This document shows positions 1 to 9,723 of a DNA stretch of 64,000 bases, piece after piece. Each line of letters begins with the position of its first letter. Position 1 is the stretch's first letter. Both the position numbers and the translations under genes were made by a program. The DNA comes from Flavobacterium psychrolimnae (GTDB taxonomy: Bacteria > Bacteroidota > Bacteroidia > Flavobacteriales > Flavobacteriaceae): positions 186,001 to 250,000 of the forward strand of contig NZ_QNUX01000002.1 of assembly GCF_003312425.1 (NCBI RefSeq), read 5' to 3'. The notes under the pieces are model-generated. The model saw nothing but the letters and a program-made list of their open reading frames with translations. It was not told where the DNA came from and made no database searches.

Positions 1-546
1 TATTGCTTTAAATCGTTTGTCAGATTGGGCTGCCTTTAAAGAATAACCGCCGCCACCACAAATTCCTAATAATCCAAGTCTTGAAGTATCAACTCCTTTG
101 TATTGAGAAATAAAATCGGCCATTGCGTGTACGTCTTCAATTCGGTTTGCCGGTTTATCCACATTACGAGGCTCTCCGCCGCTGCCACCTTGGTAAGCCG
201 CATCTGCCGTGATAGTGATATAGCCCTGTTCAGCTAATCGTTGGGCGTATAAACCTGCCACTTGTTCTTTTACACCACCATTAGGATGAGCAATAACTAC
301 CGCAGGATATTTTTTTGAAGCATCATAGTTGGCAGGAGTGTAGACATTAGCTACTATTGTAATCTCTTTAGTTGTATACGTAACAGGATAAATGTTTACT
401 TTTCCCTTTACATTTTCGGTAATTGCTCCATCATATACTAAGGTATATGGATTTTGCTTTTGTTCCTTTTGGGTAGTTTGAGCACTTGACATCTGTACCG
501 TTATTATTGAAATTACTATTGTGATTATTAATGCTATTTTTTTCAT
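1..546 (-). CDS. Exported dienelactone-hydrolase-like alpha/beta hydrolase (C-terminus cut by window edge)
   Basis: The 182 visible residues begin with a signal peptide (hydrophobic 4-18, cleavage after SSAQ near residue 23), so the enzyme should act outside the cytoplasm. An oxyanion-type HPNGG stretch lies at 87-91. The nucleophile elbow G-I-C-G-G-G-G at 161-167 has Cys163 where most alpha/beta hydrolases have Ser, as in dienelactone-hydrolase-like members. The catalytic Asp and His would lie beyond base 1. The start at 546 is the only Met before the signal sequence. It is the last visible gene of a minus-strand run of exported proteins, 24 bp after the CMD-like gene. The substrate is unknown. 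Confidence 0.8.
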   Translation of the reverse strand, partial: MKKIALIITIVISIITVQMSSAQTTQKEQKQNPYTLVYDGAITENVKGKVNIYPVTYTTKEITIVANVYTPANYDASKKYPAVVIAHPNGGVKEQVAGLYAQRLAEQGYITITADAAYQGGSGGEPRNVDKPANRIEDVHAMADFISQYKGVDTSRLGLLGICGGGGYSLKAAQSDKRFKAI

Positions 547-570
547 TTATTTTATTTTTAAATTATTTTT

Positions 571-1305
571 CTATCTACTTTTCAACACTTCGATTACTAC
601 TTCTTTTGCAGCTTTAGTTTTCTTTGCGCCTATAAATGGTTTGATCACGACTAAAAATTCTTTCAACTGTTCAGGGAATACACCTAGATTGATAGCAATT
701 GATAAATGACTTTTTAGCATGGGTTCAGCATCACCAATTGAACTTATAACAGAAATTGTAACCAATTCTCTTTGAGTAAAGGTTAAAACGTCTCTTTCAA
801 AAATATCTGCAAATAGGTGTTCTTTTAAAAAAGTATCTATTACTGGTGCAAAAGCAGAATATCCTGTAAGTGTATTCGGTTGTGGTGTTTTGGTAAGTTG
901 TTCTAAAATGGTTTTACCTCTTTCATATTTATTGCCATCCTCTTTGATAGGAGAAGCTTCTTTGCCAGGTTCATCGTTAATACCTTTTGCTTTTCGTTCG
1001 TTAAGCACTTCCATAAAAGTTTGCAACCCTCTGATACTTCTCGGAAAACCGCAATAGGCATAGGTATGAATCAATATTTCTTTTATTTCATTCACGGTAA
1101 GTCCCGCTTCAAGACCTTTGTTTAACTCTGATTTCAGAGTGACTAAGTCGCCTTTGGCTGTCAGTGATGCAATGGTAATAATGCTTTTTTCTTTTGCGCT
1201 TAAATTACTTTCGATAGTTGTCAACTGTTTTGCTTTAACGTCATTAGGAGACAATGTAATGCATACAATCATGACTATTAAACTGAAAATTTTAAAATCC
1301 TTCAT
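571..1305 (-). CDS. Exported carboxymuconolactone decarboxylase (CMD/AhpD-like) family protein
   Basis: This 244-residue protein has a signal peptide (about 1-25, ending VKA) followed by two CMD-like helical repeats at roughly 40-115 and 145-240. The first repeat contains the family-type stretch AYCGFPRSIRGLQTF. The CxxC redox pair of true AhpD is absent: repeat 1 keeps a single Cys and repeat 2 has none at the equivalent place. It may therefore be a decarboxylase/isomerase-like or structural member, not a thiol peroxidase partner. It lies 31 bp after the flavodoxin gene, inside the exported-protein operon. The family call is good; the activity is open. Confidence 0.8.
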   Translation of the reverse strand: MKDFKIFSLIVMIVCITLSPNDVKAKQLTTIESNLSAKEKSIITIASLTAKGDLVTLKSELNKGLEAGLTVNEIKEILIHTYAYCGFPRSIRGLQTFMEVLNERKAKGINDEPGKEASPIKEDGNKYERGKTILEQLTKTPQPNTLTGYSAFAPVIDTFLKEHLFADIFERDVLTFTQRELVTISVISSIGDAEPMLKSHLSIAINLGVFPEQLKEFLVVIKPFIGAKKTKAAKEVVIEVLKSR

Positions 1306-1336
1306 CTTTATTTTATTTACTGTTATTTCAAATATT

Positions 1337-1969
1337 TCAATTCTTCAGAATCCCTATTTTCTTTAACCATGTTTGTATTTCTTTTTCGGCTTCAATTTTC
1401 TTTTCACCTTCCATTACAAATAAAATTCCGTCTCTTTCTTTACCTCCTTTAATGGAATATCCTTCCAATATTTTGCATTCAGTGCATAGTTCTTTAATCT
1501 TATCAAAACTGCTTCCAATACCATAACCAGCATTGGTGTTAAACGGAATAATAGTTTTACCTTTTAAATTGTATTGACTTAAAAAACTTTTCATTGGCGG
1601 CGGTAATTGCATTCCCCAAGTTGGAAAACCTATAAAGACAGTATCATATTTTTCAATGCTGTCAATTTTGGTATTAAGTGCGGGTAAAAAATCTGTTTCA
1701 TTTTCCTTGGCTACTTGATCAACAATTGCTTTGTAATTTGCAGGGTAGGGATTTTGAAGCTCAAGTTCAATTAATTTGCCACCAGTTTGTTTATGAATGA
1801 TTTGGGCAACTGTTTTCGTGTTTTTTGTTCGAGTCAGATAGACAATTAGAATACTATTTTTATTCAAAACATCTTTTTCTTGCTTAACAGTACTTTGTGC
1901 TTTGGAACAGCTCGAAAATAAACTAGCTGTTATTATCATTATTAAACAATATGTGGTTACTATTTTCAA
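1337..1969 (-). CDS. Flavodoxin-family lipoprotein
   Basis: The 210-residue product starts with a lipoprotein signal peptide ending in the lipobox LFSSC, so Cys21 is the likely lipidated residue. A flavodoxin fold follows: a first strand ILIVYL, then an FMN phosphate loop TRTKNTKTVA, and later FIGFPTWG and the FNTNAGYG strand-loop typical of flavodoxin_4 proteins. Flavodoxins are normally cytoplasmic electron carriers, so a membrane-anchored exported copy is unusual. It sits between an alpha/beta hydrolase and the CMD-like gene, next to a Tat-signal aldo/keto reductase operon head. An extracytoplasmic electron-transfer role is inference. Confidence 0.85.
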   Translation of the reverse strand: MKIVTTYCLIMIITASLFSSCSKAQSTVKQEKDVLNKNSILIVYLTRTKNTKTVAQIIHKQTGGKLIELELQNPYPANYKAIVDQVAKENETDFLPALNTKIDSIEKYDTVFIGFPTWGMQLPPPMKSFLSQYNLKGKTIIPFNTNAGYGIGSSFDKIKELCTECKILEGYSIKGGKERDGILFVMEGEKKIEAEKEIQTWLKKIGILKN

Positions 1970-2008
1970 TTGAATTATTATTTAGTATTATATGTCGGCT
2001 GTATTTAA

Positions 2009-3091
2009 TTAATTCAACTTTTTGTCTTTTAGCCATTTACTCATTAAATCAGCCACTTCTATATTATTTAAATCTGAAAAAGGAAAATGTGTATTGCCTT
2101 TAAGACCTGCCTCAGGAAGATGTACTACGGTTACATCTCCACCGTATTTGTTTACTACATCTCGCCATAATCTGGCCATCTGTAGTCGTACTCTCCATCC
2201 ATCTGCCCCAGGATTGTTAGAGAGGCTTTCAGGTATATTATCACCATAATAAATGACAATTGGTATTTTAGTTAGCTTCATAAATTCTTTCATAGGAATC
2301 GAACTTGCTTCAAGTGAACCTGCCGAACTCGTTAAAGGGGATGGAACTTCACCCTCAGGAAATAAGAATCCGCTACCTGGTTCGTAAGACACTATTGCTT
2401 TGACATTTTTATTTTTTACAGCAGTGAGCCATCCCATACCGCCAGAATGGGAATGTGTAACTAAAATTGCAGGGCCTATTTTGTTGAATAATGTTGAAAC
2501 CGCATCCGAATTAACATTACTATCGATAGCACCAATGTTTGGAACCATAGATCGAAAATATTGATTGAGTGTTTCCGTGTCTTGAGCAAATTGGACACCA
2601 TCAAAATAATTGGGCCAAACACCAATACGGAAGACATCAAACCATTGCTGTTCATCTGGAGTTGGATTGATGGAAGCCGCTACAGTACTTCTACCAGCAT
2701 TCCCTCTCCTTGGTTGATCAATCACATAGACAGGAAAGTTTCTGCGGAGAAAAATATTTTGGTAGCCTTCTCGTCCGTCGGGCGTGCTTTCCCATGTTTT
2801 AGAAAACTGACCTATACCGTGCCACATCACCAATGGATATTTGCGAGCCTTTACAGGAATTTGATAAAAAATATAGGCGTGGTCTCCACGAAACGTTTGT
2901 CCTTCAGGGGTAGGTTTGTATGGATCGAATGTGCCAGGATTGGTAATGATAGTTCCTCCAACAGCAAAACTTCCTTGTTCTATAATTAGTAACGGTTTTT
3001 GTTTCGTGCTTTTTTGTGCATAAGACGATGATTGGAACATCAATAATAAACAAAATATACTCAACGATCTTATTACTTTATTTTTCATCAT
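2009..3091 (-). CDS. Exported alpha/beta hydrolase (esterase-like)
   Basis: This 360-residue protein has a signal peptide (about 1-25, ending SYA). It has an oxyanion-type MWHGIGQ at 89-95 and a nucleophile elbow S-H-S-G-G with Ser216, a variant of GHSGG. A C-terminal HF motif near residue 338 could supply the catalytic His. The start has two Met in tandem; the second is equally possible. It is separated from the upstream carboxylesterase gene by 8 bp and from the flavodoxin gene by 39 bp. An ester or lactone substrate is likely, but nothing in the sequence identifies it. Confidence 0.8.
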   Translation of the reverse strand: MMKNKVIRSLSIFCLLLMFQSSSYAQKSTKQKPLLIIEQGSFAVGGTIITNPGTFDPYKPTPEGQTFRGDHAYIFYQIPVKARKYPLVMWHGIGQFSKTWESTPDGREGYQNIFLRRNFPVYVIDQPRRGNAGRSTVAASINPTPDEQQWFDVFRIGVWPNYFDGVQFAQDTETLNQYFRSMVPNIGAIDSNVNSDAVSTLFNKIGPAILVTHSHSGGMGWLTAVKNKNVKAIVSYEPGSGFLFPEGEVPSPLTSSAGSLEASSIPMKEFMKLTKIPIVIYYGDNIPESLSNNPGADGWRVRLQMARLWRDVVNKYGGDVTVVHLPEAGLKGNTHFPFSDLNNIEVADLMSKWLKDKKLN

Positions 3092-3099
3092 AATTGTTT

Positions 3100-4713
3100 T
3101 TATTTATTGTCTTCAAATGCCTTTTCTACTACATCTAATCGTGCTTTTCTGTAATCGAAAAAATTACTTGCCGATCCATCTGGTTTAAATTCAAAAATAT
3201 CATTTTTAGCGCTATCATATATAGGCCAAAGAGGTAATCCATTTCCATTTGGATTGCCCGTTTTAGCAAAGTTAACCCAATAGGTATTCATCATTTTAGC
3301 TATTTCCTGATCTTTCGCATCAAATTTAGAACCATTGCGTTCTATTAGATTGTCAAATACAAAAGGAATTTCTGATGCATGTGAGGCTCCATATTTCATT
3401 CTATCCTTCATAGAAATAGGTACATAAGAAAAGAGATAAGTATATACTGGTATCGATTTTGAAGTAAAAGCTCTAGCGGTAAACCTTGCAGGCTCCGCCC
3501 ATACTTTATCTGTATTGACTAATGTTAGCATCTTAGCAAAATCCACAGTACCATCAGCATCATAAGCTGTAGTTGCTTCTTCACTAAAATTACCAAACAA
3601 TTTTAATAATTCTTCTTTAGATTTTGCATTAACAAAACCTGCTGGAACCTCAGCACTATTTGATCCTATGAGAAGTGGAACATGAACCTGTCTAGCTCCC
3701 TTGTAAGCACTCTCCGCTGTTTCAACAACCAGTTTACCATCGAGAATAGGACCGGAATAGATAGGTAGACCTCCGGCGCCATCAGTTTCCTGACCTCCGT
3801 CTATAATATCAGCAGCACTAAGAGCCCGTAGCTTTGCCAATGCTGCTACATCCGTACCTTCGATTCCGTGTTTTCGAGCAAAGTTTTTTCCGATCGTTTC
3901 TGCAGAAATGGGGTAGTGTATATCAGCCTCCTCTTCCTGAATTGGTCTTCCTGTCAGTACGCCATCACGACCACCGCCTGACTCGATTATTGCCTTTTGG
4001 AAAAGGCCTTTTGCAGCGGGTATAGTCAGCAGTGAATGTACCGAAACTCCACCGGCTGATTCGCCAAAAATGGTTACATTTTTTGGATCACCACCAAAAG
4101 CGTTAATGTTTTCCTTTACCCACTGGAGTGCAGCTATCTGATCCATAAAAGCATAATTGCCTTTAGGTTCTTCTGGATGTTCCTTGCTTAATGCTGGAAA
4201 TGCAAAAAATCCAAGCCGTCCTAACCGATAATTGAAAGAAACAAGTACAACATCCTGTTTTGCAAATGCTGCTCCTGTAAATTCATTTCCACCACCACTG
4301 CCTCCTACAAATCCGCCACCGTGAATCCAAACCATAACAGGTAATTTTGATTTTTTTGTAGCTGTAGCTGGTGTCCAAATATTAAGAAATAAGCAATCTT
4401 CAGATGAATTTTGTGCCATGCCCGCACCACGGGGCCAACTCGCCTGTGGACAATCTGCACAAAACTTGCTTAAATCTTTAACTCCGCTCCAAGCAGTAAC
4501 TGGCTGTGGAGGTCTCCAACGATTTACACCAACAGGAGGAGCTGCATAAGGAATCCCTTTGAAAACTGAAACATCCCCTTCAGTTATACCACGCAGTAAT
4601 CCAGAAACTGTTTTGACTATTGGCGTTACTCCAGGAGTTGCAATGACAATCTTTTGTTGTGCGTATAAACTACAACTGACAATTATTGCTAAACCTATTA
4701 CTATTTTTTTCAT
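3100..4713 (-). CDS. Exported type B carboxylesterase (para-nitrobenzyl esterase family)
   Basis: At 537 residues this is full length for the family. A signal peptide covers about 1-19. Family marks appear in order: [10 protein letters not shown] (51-60), [10 protein letters not shown] (104-113), the oxyanion hole HGGGF (131-135), the nucleophile elbow GESAGG with Ser219, and a C-terminal [12 protein letters not shown] that carries the catalytic His. The reaction is hydrolysis of carboxylic esters. Together with two other exported hydrolases in the same run, it suggests turnover of an ester-containing environmental compound. The family assignment is secure; the substrate is not. Confidence 0.92.
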   Translation of the reverse strand: MKKIVIGLAIIVSCSLYAQQKIVIATPGVTPIVKTVSGLLRGITEGDVSVFKGIPYAAPPVGVNRWRPPQPVTAWSGVKDLSKFCADCPQASWPRGAGMAQNSSEDCLFLNIWTPATATKKSKLPVMVWIHGGGFVGGSGGGNEFTGAAFAKQDVVLVSFNYRLGRLGFFAFPALSKEHPEEPKGNYAFMDQIAALQWVKENINAFGGDPKNVTIFGESAGGVSVHSLLTIPAAKGLFQKAIIESGGGRDGVLTGRPIQEEEADIHYPISAETIGKNFARKHGIEGTDVAALAKLRALSAADIIDGGQETDGAGGLPIYSGPILDGKLVVETAESAYKGARQVHVPLLIGSNSAEVPAGFVNAKSKEELLKLFGNFSEEATTAYDADGTVDFAKMLTLVNTDKVWAEPARFTARAFTSKSIPVYTYLFSYVPISMKDRMKYGASHASEIPFVFDNLIERNGSKFDAKDQEIAKMMNTYWVNFAKTGNPNGNGLPLWPIYDSAKNDIFEFKPDGSASNFFDYRKARLDVVEKAFEDNK

Positions 4714-4724
4714 TTTTTATAATT

Positions 4725-5165
4725 TTATTGTCCTGGAGTCATCAGCTTGGTGAACGACAATGAACCTAGTTTCCAATTATCATTTACCTTAACATATACT
4801 TCGGTTACAATAAAAGGATTGGTAACTTCATTACCTCCAACTACGGCTAATAGTGTAATTCTGTTTAAAAGGATTGCGGTATTACCTATCATGCTTACTG
4901 ACACTTCATGAACATCAGCTTTCTTGTAATGAATTCCTCCACTTTTAATTACATTGATTTCTTGGGCTTTCCCCCAACTTCCTCCCATGTGTACAAAGAC
5001 AGATTTATCATCAAACAAAGGGGTAAGTTTATCGACATTTTTATCGGCCATCCATTCCCATTTTTGTTTAGAAAGCGAAATAATTTCTAGCTCAGCTGTA
5101 TGTTGAGCAAAAGTATTAGTTGTAAATAAAACAAGAAGAATTAGTCCAAAGATTGATTTTTTCAT
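4725..5165 (-). CDS. Exported NTF2-like (DUF4440/SnoaL-type) protein, copy 1
   Basis: This 146-residue protein has a signal peptide (about 1-20, ending TFA) and one cone-shaped NTF2-like domain. It shares the stretch SKQKWEWMADKN, and the general order of the rest, with the neighbouring gene at 5200-5679, so the pair is a tandem duplication. NTF2-like proteins can be isomerases, cyclases or plain ligand binders. No catalytic set can be assigned here. It lies 11 bp before the carboxylesterase gene. Confidence 0.8.
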   Translation of the reverse strand: MKKSIFGLILLVLFTTNTFAQHTAELEIISLSKQKWEWMADKNVDKLTPLFDDKSVFVHMGGSWGKAQEINVIKSGGIHYKKADVHEVSVSMIGNTAILLNRITLLAVVGGNEVTNPFIVTEVYVKVNDNWKLGSLSFTKLMTPGQ

Positions 5166-5199
5166 AGTAGTAAATTTTAGTATTATCTATTTTTTATTG

Positions 5200-5679
5200 T
5201 TATTTCTGAATTTGATGCGTATCTCGAACACTACTAAATGTTAAAGCTAACAATTTCCAACCATTACCTTGTTTTTGATAGGTTTCTGTTACGGTAAATT
5301 CAGTCACGACTTCGCTTCCTCGCACTATCGCCTCTAGGGTAATTCTGTTCCAAAGGATTGCCGTTTTTCCAAAAGTCTCTATTGCTACATCATGAATTTT
5401 GGCATTTTTATACCAGATTCTTCCCGTTTTAATAATATCGAGTTCTTCATCTTTTTTCCAAGTGCCGCTCATGTGGACAAATTTTGATTTGTTGTCAAAG
5501 AGCGGTTCTAATTTGGTTATATTTTTATCGGCCATCCACTCCCATTTTTGTTTAGAAAGTTGAATAACTTCTTGTTCAATGGCTGAATGAGTAGGAGCAA
5601 CAGTAGTTGATTTGTTTTCTTGTGCAAAAGAAAATTGGAAGCTTGCTACTGCAATAAGACTCATAATTAATGTTTTCAT
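5200..5679 (-). CDS. Exported NTF2-like (DUF4440/SnoaL-type) protein, copy 2
   Basis: This is the paralogue of the gene at 4725-5165: 159 residues, a signal peptide to about residue 19 (FSFAQ), then an NTF2-like domain containing SKQKWEWMADKN, KFVHMSGTW and a C-terminal GNGWKLLALTFSSV strand. Retention of both copies side by side suggests either a heterodimer or divergence in ligand. It lies 27 bp downstream of the aldo/keto reductase gene in the same transcript direction. Function is unknown beyond the fold. Confidence 0.8.
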   Translation of the reverse strand: MKTLIMSLIAVASFQFSFAQENKSTTVAPTHSAIEQEVIQLSKQKWEWMADKNITKLEPLFDNKSKFVHMSGTWKKDEELDIIKTGRIWYKNAKIHDVAIETFGKTAILWNRITLEAIVRGSEVVTEFTVTETYQKQGNGWKLLALTFSSVRDTHQIQK

Positions 5680-5706
5680 ATCGTATATTTTAAATTTATA
5701 TTCTAA

Positions 5707-6861
<1,155 letters not shown>

Positions 6862-6925
6862 AATTAAATTTATTAAAATAGGATAACTTATACTACTCAA
6901 CAAATTTCCGACGAAGGTGGGATGT

Positions 6926-6960
6926 TATTGGTACATAGATTACGGATTGTTCTACCAATA
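6926..6960. promoter_or_regulatory. Inverted repeat in the AKR/araC divergent region, candidate operator
   Basis: TATTGGTA at 6926-6933 is repeated as its reverse complement TACCAATA at 6953-6960, with a 19-base spacer. It lies between the aldo/keto reductase start (6861) and the AraC gene start (7035), where a regulator controlling both would bind. AraC-type proteins more often use direct repeats, so assignment to this regulator is only a guess. Confidence 0.35.
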
Positions 6961-7005
6961 TTACTTATTGTGATTATTATATGATAATTGATATCTCCAA
7001 ATGCA

Positions 7006-7013
7006 TAAATTTG
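7006..7013 (+). promoter_or_regulatory. Bacteroidetes -7 box TAAATTTG upstream of the AraC gene
   Basis: TAAATTTG matches the TAnnTTTG consensus and ends 21 bases before the ATG at 7035. A TTG at 6988-6990 is closer than the usual -33 spacing, so the upstream box is weak. The position argues that the in-frame Met at 6981 is not the start. Confidence 0.4.
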
Positions 7014-7034
7014 TATTGTAAAATTATAATTATC

Positions 7035-7946
7035 ATGAACAAAGTAGTCAAGTTTAATACAGTTAGTGAATATAATGCATTTAATAATAGCGAAACTTTA
7101 CATCCATTAATAAGTGTAATTGATTTTTCTAAAGCCGACGAAAGATCTTGGGAAGGAGAGAAGACTGTTAGAATTTATTATGGCTTTTATTGTATCTTTT
7201 TGAAAGATATAAAATGTGGTGATTTGCGCTATGGTTGTGATTACTATGATTATCAAGAAGGCACGTTGGTTTTTGCTGGACCAGGGCAGGTAATGGAAGT
7301 AGAGACTGACGGTAAAGTATATCAACCAAAAGGATATGCCTTAGTTTTTCATCCTGATTTAATACATGGCACTTCTCTTTTTAAAAGTATAAATGATTAT
7401 AATTTTTTCAGTTACAATGTAAATGAAGCATTGCATTTGTCGGAACGCGAAAGACAAATTGTTTTAGACTCTTTTTCAAAAATCCATTTAGAATTACAAC
7501 TTGGAGTTGACAAGCATAGCAAGAAACTTATTGCTTCAAATATTGAATTGTTTTTAAACTATTGTGACCGTTTTTATGACCGCCAATTCATAACAAGAGA
7601 AAATGTTAATAAAGGAATTTTAGAAAAATTTGAAGAGGTGTTAAACAGTTATTTCACAACTGATAAACCCAATACAGTTGGTTTGCCATCAGTTGCATAT
7701 TGTGCTGACGAACTGCATTTATCCGCCAACTACTTTGGTGATTTAATAAAAAAGGAAACAGGTAAATCAGCTCAAGAATACATTCAAAATAAAATAATTG
7801 ATGTAGCAAAAGACAAAATTCTGGTAGACCATTTGACTGTAAACGAAATCGCTTATCAGTTAGGCTTCAAATACCCGCAGCATTTTTCTAGATTGTTTAA
7901 ACAGCGAGTAGGATACACTCCTAATGAATATCGAAGTTTGAATTAA
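7035..7946 (+). CDS. AraC-family transcriptional regulator
   Basis: The 303-residue product has an N-terminal cupin-like sensing half and a C-terminal AraC double helix-turn-helix (about the last 95 residues). The latter includes LSANYFGDLIKKETGKSAQEYI, split here as helix 1 and 2, and the family signature IAYQLGFKYPQHFSRLFKQ followed by GYTPNEYR. The start at 7035 is chosen because a -7 promoter box lies between it and the alternative Met at 6981. It is transcribed away from the exported hydrolase/reductase operon, and local control of that operon is the likely role. No ligand can be inferred. Confidence 0.9.
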   Translation: MNKVVKFNTVSEYNAFNNSETLHPLISVIDFSKADERSWEGEKTVRIYYGFYCIFLKDIKCGDLRYGCDYYDYQEGTLVFAGPGQVMEVETDGKVYQPKGYALVFHPDLIHGTSLFKSINDYNFFSYNVNEALHLSERERQIVLDSFSKIHLELQLGVDKHSKKLIASNIELFLNYCDRFYDRQFITRENVNKGILEKFEEVLNSYFTTDKPNTVGLPSVAYCADELHLSANYFGDLIKKETGKSAQEYIQNKIIDVAKDKILVDHLTVNEIAYQLGFKYPQHFSRLFKQRVGYTPNEYRSLN

Positions 7947-8019
7947 AACCATATTAGTAACCCGATAATTTGACCAAATAAAAAAAACTACAAAATATAG
8001 GAAAGTATATTTGTCGGTT

Positions 8020-8048
8020 TTGTGACCCTGTCGGGACAATTTTCGAAC
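8020..8048 (-). repeat. tRNA-3'-end-like sequence, left flank of the AbiE-like module
   Basis: Read on the minus strand, this 29-mer starts GTTCGA, continues GTCCCGACAG and ends CACAA. It resembles the opposite-strand 29-mer at 9662-9690, which shares GTTCGA, GTCCC, GACAG and CACAA. The two face each other around the toxin-antitoxin-like genes. The T-stem does not pair well in either, so neither is a functional tRNA. Confidence 0.45.
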
Positions 8049-8320
8049 CTTTTTTTAAAAGATCTGGAACTTTTGAGTGGACCATCATATATTTAATAAA
8101 GGAAACAAAAACATTAAATTATATCCTTAACTCCATATCCACTTTAACTTGGTATATTCATTTAGTCCAAGTATTCCTAAACTCAAGTCTTTGTTTGCTT
8201 CATTTCGCTAATGACTATTTTTACATCTATTATTGGTTTTCTTTTAGATATGCAGTAATTCATTAAAATCGAAGAAGTTAAACTTTTTTACATTAGTGCA
8301 CCAAATAAATCTAAATTCAG

Positions 8321-8328
8321 TATTTTTG
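8321..8328 (+). promoter_or_regulatory. Bacteroidetes -7 box TATTTTTG before the DUF6922 gene
   Basis: TATTTTTG fits TAnnTTTG. Transcription would be expected to begin close to 8334, almost at the GTG start codon (8333), which would make the transcript leaderless or nearly so. If the true promoter lies further upstream, this match is accidental. Confidence 0.4.
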
Positions 8329-8332
8329 CATA

Positions 8333-8620
8333 GTGAAACAGTCAGTAAACATAGCAACAATTTTTCCCAAACACTTATTTTGGGATATGGATTATAGCAA
8401 ACTTAATCTTTCTAAAGATAAGTCTATTATTATACCAAGGGCTTTATATGCAACAACTCCAGAAACATTTGAAACAGACATTCTAAAATTAGAAGCATTG
8501 TATTCTGCTAAAGATATTGTTAAATACTTAAAATTAACGACAGAGAATATCAGTAACAAAGTTTGTATAAGTGTTGCAAAAAGATACAATGTAAAGCCAT
8601 TTCTTCGTTTTTCGCTCTAA
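8333..8620 (+). CDS. DUF6922-like protein, probable antitoxin partner of AbiEii-type enzyme
   Basis: This 95-residue protein starts at GTG. The conserved FWDMDYSKLNLSKD block begins before the next in-frame ATG (8387), and an in-frame stop lies upstream at 8312, so GTG is the best start. FWD..y.kL followed by IIPRALY matches what I recall of DUF6922, a family found directly upstream of AbiEii nucleotidyltransferases in Bacteroidetes. Its stop is 3 bp before the AbiEii gene, so the two are translationally linked. By analogy with AbiE systems it is the antitoxin or regulator; that role is inferred from position. Confidence 0.7.
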   Translation: MKQSVNIATIFPKHLFWDMDYSKLNLSKDKSIIIPRALYATTPETFETDILKLEALYSAKDIVKYLKLTTENISNKVCISVAKRYNVKPFLRFSL

Positions 8621-8623
8621 TTT

Positions 8624-9391
8624 ATGAAGGCAGTTACTCCAGCAATAATTAAAGCCATCATAGAATTACAAACATTACCAACAGTATCAAAATTTACTTT
8701 AGGTGGAGGTACAAATCTAGCATTACAATTCAATCATAGAGTTTCTGATGATATTGATTTCTTTTACGATGGAATAATTGGCAAAGAAGGATTTAAAAAC
8801 ATCGAAAATGAAGTCAAAAAGTACTTTGGCACGAAAGCAAAAAGCTTTGACGATCCTTGTGATATAAACGACCAATATTGCTTTCTGCGTTTCTTTCTTG
8901 ATTTAGAAGATGGTTTAACCATAAAAGTGGAGATGCTTCAAAACATGAAGAATTTGTTCGGGGTAGAAGTAAATCAAGGAATAAATTTACTTTCAAAAAA
9001 AGACATTGGTTTGTTCAAACTAATCAGTACCTCAAACCGTTCTACCAAAAAAGACATTTATGATTTAGACTTCATAAGCGATACAATTTCATTAATCGAT
9101 TTATATGAAGACTTAAAAGCAAAAACACTTAAATTCAATAAAGAAGAAGATAAAACAATATTTGATTTAAGTAAAAACAAGACACCTATTGACAATCCAG
9201 AATTATTATTAAAATTTGAAGATAATTCCGATTATTCAAAGTTTCCATCACACACAAACGATACAATACAAATCATCGATGGAAGCAAAACTTGGATTGA
9301 GGCAAAAATAAGTTGGCGTTCAAAAGTAAGAAGACTTTACAGCCATTTAGGTAAAGATTTCCCTGGACCAAAAGGAATTAAAATCAAATAA
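8624..9391 (+). CDS. AbiEii/AbiGii-type nucleotidyltransferase (toxin-like)
   Basis: The 255-residue protein has the family's hallmark motifs: GGGTNLAL at 27-34, then HRVSDDIDFF at 38-47 with the metal-binding Asp43 and Asp45, and a later KKDIYDLDF that supplies the conserved Lys/Asp of motif III. In characterised AbiEii toxins this is an NTP-transferase that blocks growth, giving phage resistance or plasmid stability (type IV toxin-antitoxin). It follows the DUF6922 gene by 3 bp, and the pair is bracketed by inverted tRNA-3'-like sequences. The family call is firm; the phenotype is inference. Confidence 0.88.
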   Translation: MKAVTPAIIKAIIELQTLPTVSKFTLGGGTNLALQFNHRVSDDIDFFYDGIIGKEGFKNIENEVKKYFGTKAKSFDDPCDINDQYCFLRFFLDLEDGLTIKVEMLQNMKNLFGVEVNQGINLLSKKDIGLFKLISTSNRSTKKDIYDLDFISDTISLIDLYEDLKAKTLKFNKEEDKTIFDLSKNKTPIDNPELLLKFEDNSDYSKFPSHTNDTIQIIDGSKTWIEAKISWRSKVRRLYSHLGKDFPGPKGIKIK

Positions 9392-9661
9392 CTATAAAAA
9401 AGGATCGCTATCGGTAATCTTTTTGCACCCGCCCAGTCAACCCTCTAGTAGCATATTGTCGCTTTCTCCGTAAACTCCACAACTGCAATAAGCTACTTTA
9501 CAACCCTTGAAAGAAGTTTTTAAAATTTATAGAACTCAATAAAGAAGAAATTTTTCGGGTTGGAATGAGCGCAAGCAGTTAAAAACAATTTCGATACGAC
9601 ATTCCCCTATTTTAAATATTTAATTTTATATTTTCGAAAAATGTCAAAATAGGCACCAAGT

Positions 9662-9690
9662 GTTCGATTGCAGTCCCTGACAGCCCACAA
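9662..9690 (+). repeat. tRNA-3'-end-like sequence, right flank of the AbiE-like module
   Basis: The 29-mer begins GTTCGATT, contains GTCCCTGACAG and ends CCCACAA. It mirrors the minus-strand sequence at 8020-8048 and lies just before a terminator, as a real tRNA gene's 3' end would. No acceptor or anticodon arm precedes it, so only the 3' end is present. Confidence 0.45.
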
Positions 9691-9693
9691 GAC

Positions 9694-9723
9694 AAACTCC
9701 ATTAGAAATAATGGAGTTTTTTT
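9694..9723 (+). terminator. Intrinsic terminator with GAAA tetraloop
   Basis: An 11-bp perfect stem AAACTCCATTA / TAATGGAGTTT closes a GAAA loop and runs into seven T. It is oriented to stop plus-strand transcription from the AbiE-like module, before the convergent monooxygenase gene. Confidence 0.8.

Larger units (their letters stand above)
7947..8332. other. 386-bp gap: tRNA-3'-like fragment and AbiE module promoter
   Basis: No coding region is visible. The stretch holds an inverted tRNA-3'-end-like sequence at 8020-8048 (listed separately) and the promoter box at 8321. The rest is AT-rich with no clear terminator for the AraC gene. Confidence 0.6.

Noticed and set aside
571..1305. AhpD peroxidase partner
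   Set aside because: The CxxC pair needed for AhpD activity is missing in both repeats.
6862..6903. Longer start at 6903 for the aldo/keto reductase
   Set aside because: It would place 14 residues before the twin-arginine motif and hide the Tat signal.
8020..9690. Complete tRNA genes at the two tRNA-like sequences
   Set aside because: Only a T-loop-like and 3'-end-like stretch is present. The T-stem does not pair and no anticodon or acceptor 5' arm precedes either copy.
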